DNA from: JBBREP01 sp036501845
GTDB lineage: Bacteria > Actinomycetota > Acidimicrobiia > IMCC26256 > PALSA-610
Direction of reading: 5' to 3'
Length of the DNA stretch: 25,844 nucleotides
Assembly: GCA_036501845.1 (NCBI GenBank)
Contig: DASXZO010000127.1
Location: 1 to 25,844 of the forward strand
Below the pieces are notes generated by a model. That model had not been told where the DNA came from. It did not search any database and saw nothing but the letters and a program-made list of their open reading frames with translations. Positions 24,045 through 25,844 of this stretch are shown one piece after another (position 1 is the first letter of the stretch; each line of letters opens with the position of its first letter). A program made the translations under genes and the position numbers.

Positions 24045-24050
24045 TATGAT
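24045..24050 (+). promoter_or_regulatory. Candidate -10 box for rpmE
   Basis: TATGAT, close to the sigma-A consensus, lies 19 nt after the rho stop and 47 nt before the rpmE ATG. No convincing -35 is seen. It would let rpmE be transcribed independently of rho. Confidence 0.5.
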
Positions 24051-24097
24051 TCGACCCGGCCTGCCGGCCGGTGAGCGAAGCGAACAAGAGGTAAGAG

Positions 24098-24346
24098 ATG
24101 AAGACCGACATCCACCCCGAGTATGTCGATTGCCGCGTGCACTGCTCGTGCGGCAACGAGTTCGTCACCCGCTCCACTGAGCCGACGCTGCGCGTCGAGC
24201 TGTGCGCCGAGTGCCACCCCTTCTACACAGGCAAGCAGAAGCTCGTCGACACCGGTGGTCGCGTCGAGCGCTTCCAGAAGCGCTACGCCAAGGCGAACAA
24301 GGCTGCGGCCAAGAAGAAGGCCGCCGCCGCGCCCGCGGCCGAGTGA
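24098..24346 (+). CDS. rpmE: 50S ribosomal protein L31, zinc-binding type
   Basis: This 82-residue protein joins the 50S and 30S subunits at the central protuberance. It has the zinc-ribbon cysteines Cys16, Cys18 (CSCGN), Cys36 and Cys39 (CAECHPFYTGKQK), plus Cys12. It is therefore the zinc-containing C+ form and not the zinc-free paralogue used in zinc starvation. The C-terminus is a Lys/Ala-rich tail (KAAAKKKAAAAPAAE). GAGG (24088-24091) lies 6 nt before ATG. In mycobacteria prfA follows; here a P-loop kinase-like gene does. Confidence 0.96.
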   Translation: MKTDIHPEYVDCRVHCSCGNEFVTRSTEPTLRVELCAECHPFYTGKQKLVDTGGRVERFQKRYAKANKAAAKKKAAAAPAAE

Positions 24347-24347
24347 C

Positions 24348-24902
24348 CTGAGCGCCCACACGCCGCGGCCGACGCTTGTCGTCGTCAGCGGCCCGGCGGG
24401 CAGCGGCAAAACCACACTCGCGCACCAGCTCGCCCGTGAGGTCGGCTGTCCGGCGGTCTGTCGCGATGAGATCAAAGAAGGTCTCGTGTACGGCCGCGCC
24501 GATTTCCAGGCCGCGATCGACGACGAGTTCACCGTCGCGGCGTCGGCGTTGTTCTTCGACACACTCCGCCTGCTCGTGGAGCACGGCGTGACCGTCGTGG
24601 CCGAGGCCGCGTTCCAACATCACGTCTGGGCGCCGAACCTCGCGCCGCTGCGCGGCGCCGCCGAAATCGTCGTGGTGCAGTGCCAGGCCGATCCGGCTGT
24701 GGCGCTTGCCCGTGTCAAGGCGCGCGCCGGCTCGCGACCGGCCCATGCCGACGACGCCGTGCTGGCCCGCGGCGACGAGTACTTCACGAGCTTCCGCCGC
24801 ATTGAGCTCGACGTGACGACGATCACGGTCGACACCACTGACAGTTACGACCCTCCACTCGCCGACGTCGTCGGGTACGCGAGACTGCTGCACGGTGGGT
24901 GA
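24348..24902 (+). CDS. P-loop kinase-like protein (AAA_33 type), probable CTG start
   Basis: This roughly 184-residue protein has Walker A VVVSGPAGSGKTTLA (11-25), then the CRDEIKEGL segment (38-46) and AEAAFQHHVWAPNLAPL (85-101). It resembles the AAA_33 or zeta-toxin-like kinases, which phosphorylate small molecules or sugars. A long helical lid region follows and the C-terminus is DVVGYARLLHGG. The start is unclear: between the rpmE stop (24346) and the P-loop the frame has no ATG, GTG or TTG. CTG at 24348, directly after rpmE, is the nearest usable codon; otherwise a GTG inside rpmE (about 24255) would add a low-complexity extension. The substrate is unknown. Its stop overlaps the next gene by 8 nt. 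Confidence 0.7.
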   Translation: MSAHTPRPTLVVVSGPAGSGKTTLAHQLAREVGCPAVCRDEIKEGLVYGRADFQAAIDDEFTVAASALFFDTLRLLVEHGVTVVAEAAFQHHVWAPNLAPLRGAAEIVVVQCQADPAVALARVKARAGSRPAHADDAVLARGDEYFTSFRRIELDVTTITVDTTDSYDPPLADVVGYARLLHGG

Positions 24903-25377
24903 CTGGACGCCGTTCTTCGCTGCGCAGGTGGGCGCGTCGGCCGCGCTCACCGGCCTCGTGTTCGTGGCGCTCTCGATCAACCTCGCCAGCATCATTGCGG
25001 CGCCGCAGCTCGTGCACCGTGCCGCCGAGGCGCTGATCGTCCTGGTCGCTCCGGTACTGGTCGGCCTCGCCGTGCTCGTGCCGTGGTCTTCACGGCGCAG
25101 CCTCGGGATCGGTGTGCTCGTGGTTGGCGTGGTCGCGGCAGCGTTCGTGAACACGTTGCTCCTCCGCGGCCGCGTGCACGCACGGGGCCGGCCCGTCCGT
25201 GAATTCCGGATCCGTGTGACCGCCGCGGAGCTCGCGGTGCTGCCGGCCGTGGTGGGTGGCGTGATGCTCATCGCCGGCTCGGTCCACGGCCTGCGCGCGG
25301 TTGCACTCGGCACCGCGTTCTCGATCGCGGCCGGCATGGTCGATGCATGGGTCTTGCTGGTGGAGATCCTGCGCTGA
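24895..25377 (+). CDS. Five-helix membrane protein of unknown function
   Basis: This 160-residue protein has five hydrophobic helices (about 11-34, 45-63, 69-90, 109-128 and 134-158). The first helix, FFAAQVGASAALTGLVFVALSINLA (from residue 7), is a pattern I associate with a conserved actinobacterial family of small membrane proteins, but I cannot name a function. The start GTG 24895 overlaps the preceding P-loop gene by 8 nt, so the two are probably translated together. Confidence 0.65.
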   Translation: MGDWTPFFAAQVGASAALTGLVFVALSINLASIIAAPQLVHRAAEALIVLVAPVLVGLAVLVPWSSRRSLGIGVLVVGVVAAAFVNTLLLRGRVHARGRPVREFRIRVTAAELAVLPAVVGGVMLIAGSVHGLRAVALGTAFSIAAGMVDAWVLLVEILR

Positions 25378-25383
25378 GAGATA

Positions 25384-25412
25384 TTGCACACCGCGTGCAA
25401 AAACCGTATCGT
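25384..25412 (+). promoter_or_regulatory. Promoter with a palindrome across the -35 box
   Basis: TTGCAC (25384-25389) and TATCGT (25407-25412) form a -35/-10 pair with an ideal 17-nt spacer. The ATG follows 6 nt after the -10, so the mRNA should be leaderless. TTGCAC is also the left arm of a palindrome, TTGCAC-ACCGC-GTGCAA (25384-25400), so a repressor could compete with RNA polymerase. Confidence 0.65.
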
Positions 25413-25418
25413 GAGCCC

Positions 25419-25844
25419 ATGACGGTGCAAGTCGAATGGAATGAGGCCGAGCTGCTCGCGACCGAGCCGGTCGCCGGCGCGGTGGTGGTCAACGGTCGCC
25501 GCTGCCACGGCGGCTTCGACAGTGCCGGCAACTACGTGTCGCCGCGCACCGCGGGCCGTAACCCCGCGATCAAGGCCTGGCAGGCACATCACCGGGCGGA
25601 GTTCGGCACCGAGATCGCCGAGGCGCCACTCGACCAGTGGCCGGCGAGCTACCCCAACCTGGCGCAGTCGCAGCTGCTGCTCCGTCACGGCGTCACCACG
25701 CCCATCGCGGTGATCCTCACGCGCATCGGCACGGTCGAGGGTTTCGGCGGCTTCATCCGCACGGTCCACTGCGGCGACGTGCAGAGCCACATCGCCGAGC
25801 CGATCGCCGGCACCGCGCTCGCGCACCTCGAGCGCGGCTTGTTC
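25419..25844 (+). CDS. Unrecognised protein, 5' part, cut by the window end
   Basis: The frame from ATG 25419 is open for all 142 codons to the end of the window. The sequence starts MTVQVEWNEAELLATEPVAG and contains RRCHGGFDSAGNYVSPRT (27-44), KAWQAHHRAEFGTEI (52-66), then VILTRIGTVEGFGGFIR (98-114) and TVHCGDVQSHIAEPIAGTA (115-133). Several His and Cys residues (Cys29, His30, His118 region) could bind metal. No signal peptide or membrane helix is seen. I do not recognise the family and propose no function. The coding signal is strong: a consensus-like promoter 6 nt upstream and no stop. Confidence 0.65.
   Translation, partial: MTVQVEWNEAELLATEPVAGAVVVNGRRCHGGFDSAGNYVSPRTAGRNPAIKAWQAHHRAEFGTEIAEAPLDQWPASYPNLAQSQLLLRHGVTTPIAVILTRIGTVEGFGGFIRTVHCGDVQSHIAEPIAGTALAHLERGLF

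Noticed and set aside
24165..25826. 553-codon minus-strand open frame
   Set aside because: It lies opposite rpmE, the P-loop gene, the membrane protein and the last gene; composition is that of a shadow.
1..25844. CRISPR arrays, insertion sequences, prophage genes
   Set aside because: No regularly spaced direct repeats, transposase, integrase or phage structural motif was seen on either strand.

Overview
The window is high-GC DNA, densely packed on both strands, with many GTG starts, 4-8 nt gene overlaps and several promoters whose -10 box sits only 6-9 nt before a start codon (probable leaderless mRNAs). The order argS-lysA-hom-thrC-rho-rpmE on the right is the actinobacterial arrangement known from Mycobacterium. 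Together with the sequence style of the other genes this suggests Actinomycetota, most likely an Acidimicrobiia-like lineage. The class assignment is inference.

Layout. (1) 1-5600, plus strand: a perfect palindrome at the very edge, gatD (glutaminase subunit of the MurT/GatD lipid II amidating enzyme; murT would lie outside the window), a type IV prepilin-like protein with a DUF642-like domain, a two-module FtsX/MacB-type permease without its ATPase nearby, and an acyltransferase-3 membrane enzyme. (2) 5605-9431: a CopD-like four-helix membrane protein, divergent from a 724-residue DHA2 efflux pump fused to a complete TetR regulator, then a UPF0104/LPG-synthase-like membrane protein. (3) 9413-13540: a TetR repressor translationally coupled to a ferritin-like diiron protein, with two abutting palindromes at its promoter; a divergent Phd/RelE toxin-antitoxin pair with its own start-overlapping palindrome; an Ohr peroxidase and a cytochrome P450 on the minus strand; and tRNA-Arg(CCG). 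(4) 13692-16161: a GT2 glycosyltransferase, then on the minus strand a GGDEF diguanylate cyclase coupled by ATGA overlap to an unrecognised two-domain protein. (5) 16358-24346: argS-lysA, a 314-nt intergenic region with two strong hairpins, hom-thrC, rho with a ~150-nt leader, and rpmE. thrB is missing between thrC and rho. (6) 24348-25844: a P-loop kinase-like protein that seems to need a CTG start, a five-helix membrane protein, and the first 142 codons of an unrecognised gene behind a well-formed promoter that carries a palindrome over its -35 box.

Most of the right half is housekeeping: arginyl-tRNA charging, the lysine and threonine branches of the aspartate pathway, transcription termination and ribosome assembly. 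The left and middle are accessory: envelope modification, efflux, redox enzymes and local regulators. The least ordinary items are the efflux pump-TetR fusion, the prepilin-DUF642 protein, the clustered palindromes at 11061-11171, the GGDEF-partner pair, and the missing thrB plus CTG-start gene around rho-rpmE. I see no insertion sequence, phage gene or CRISPR array.
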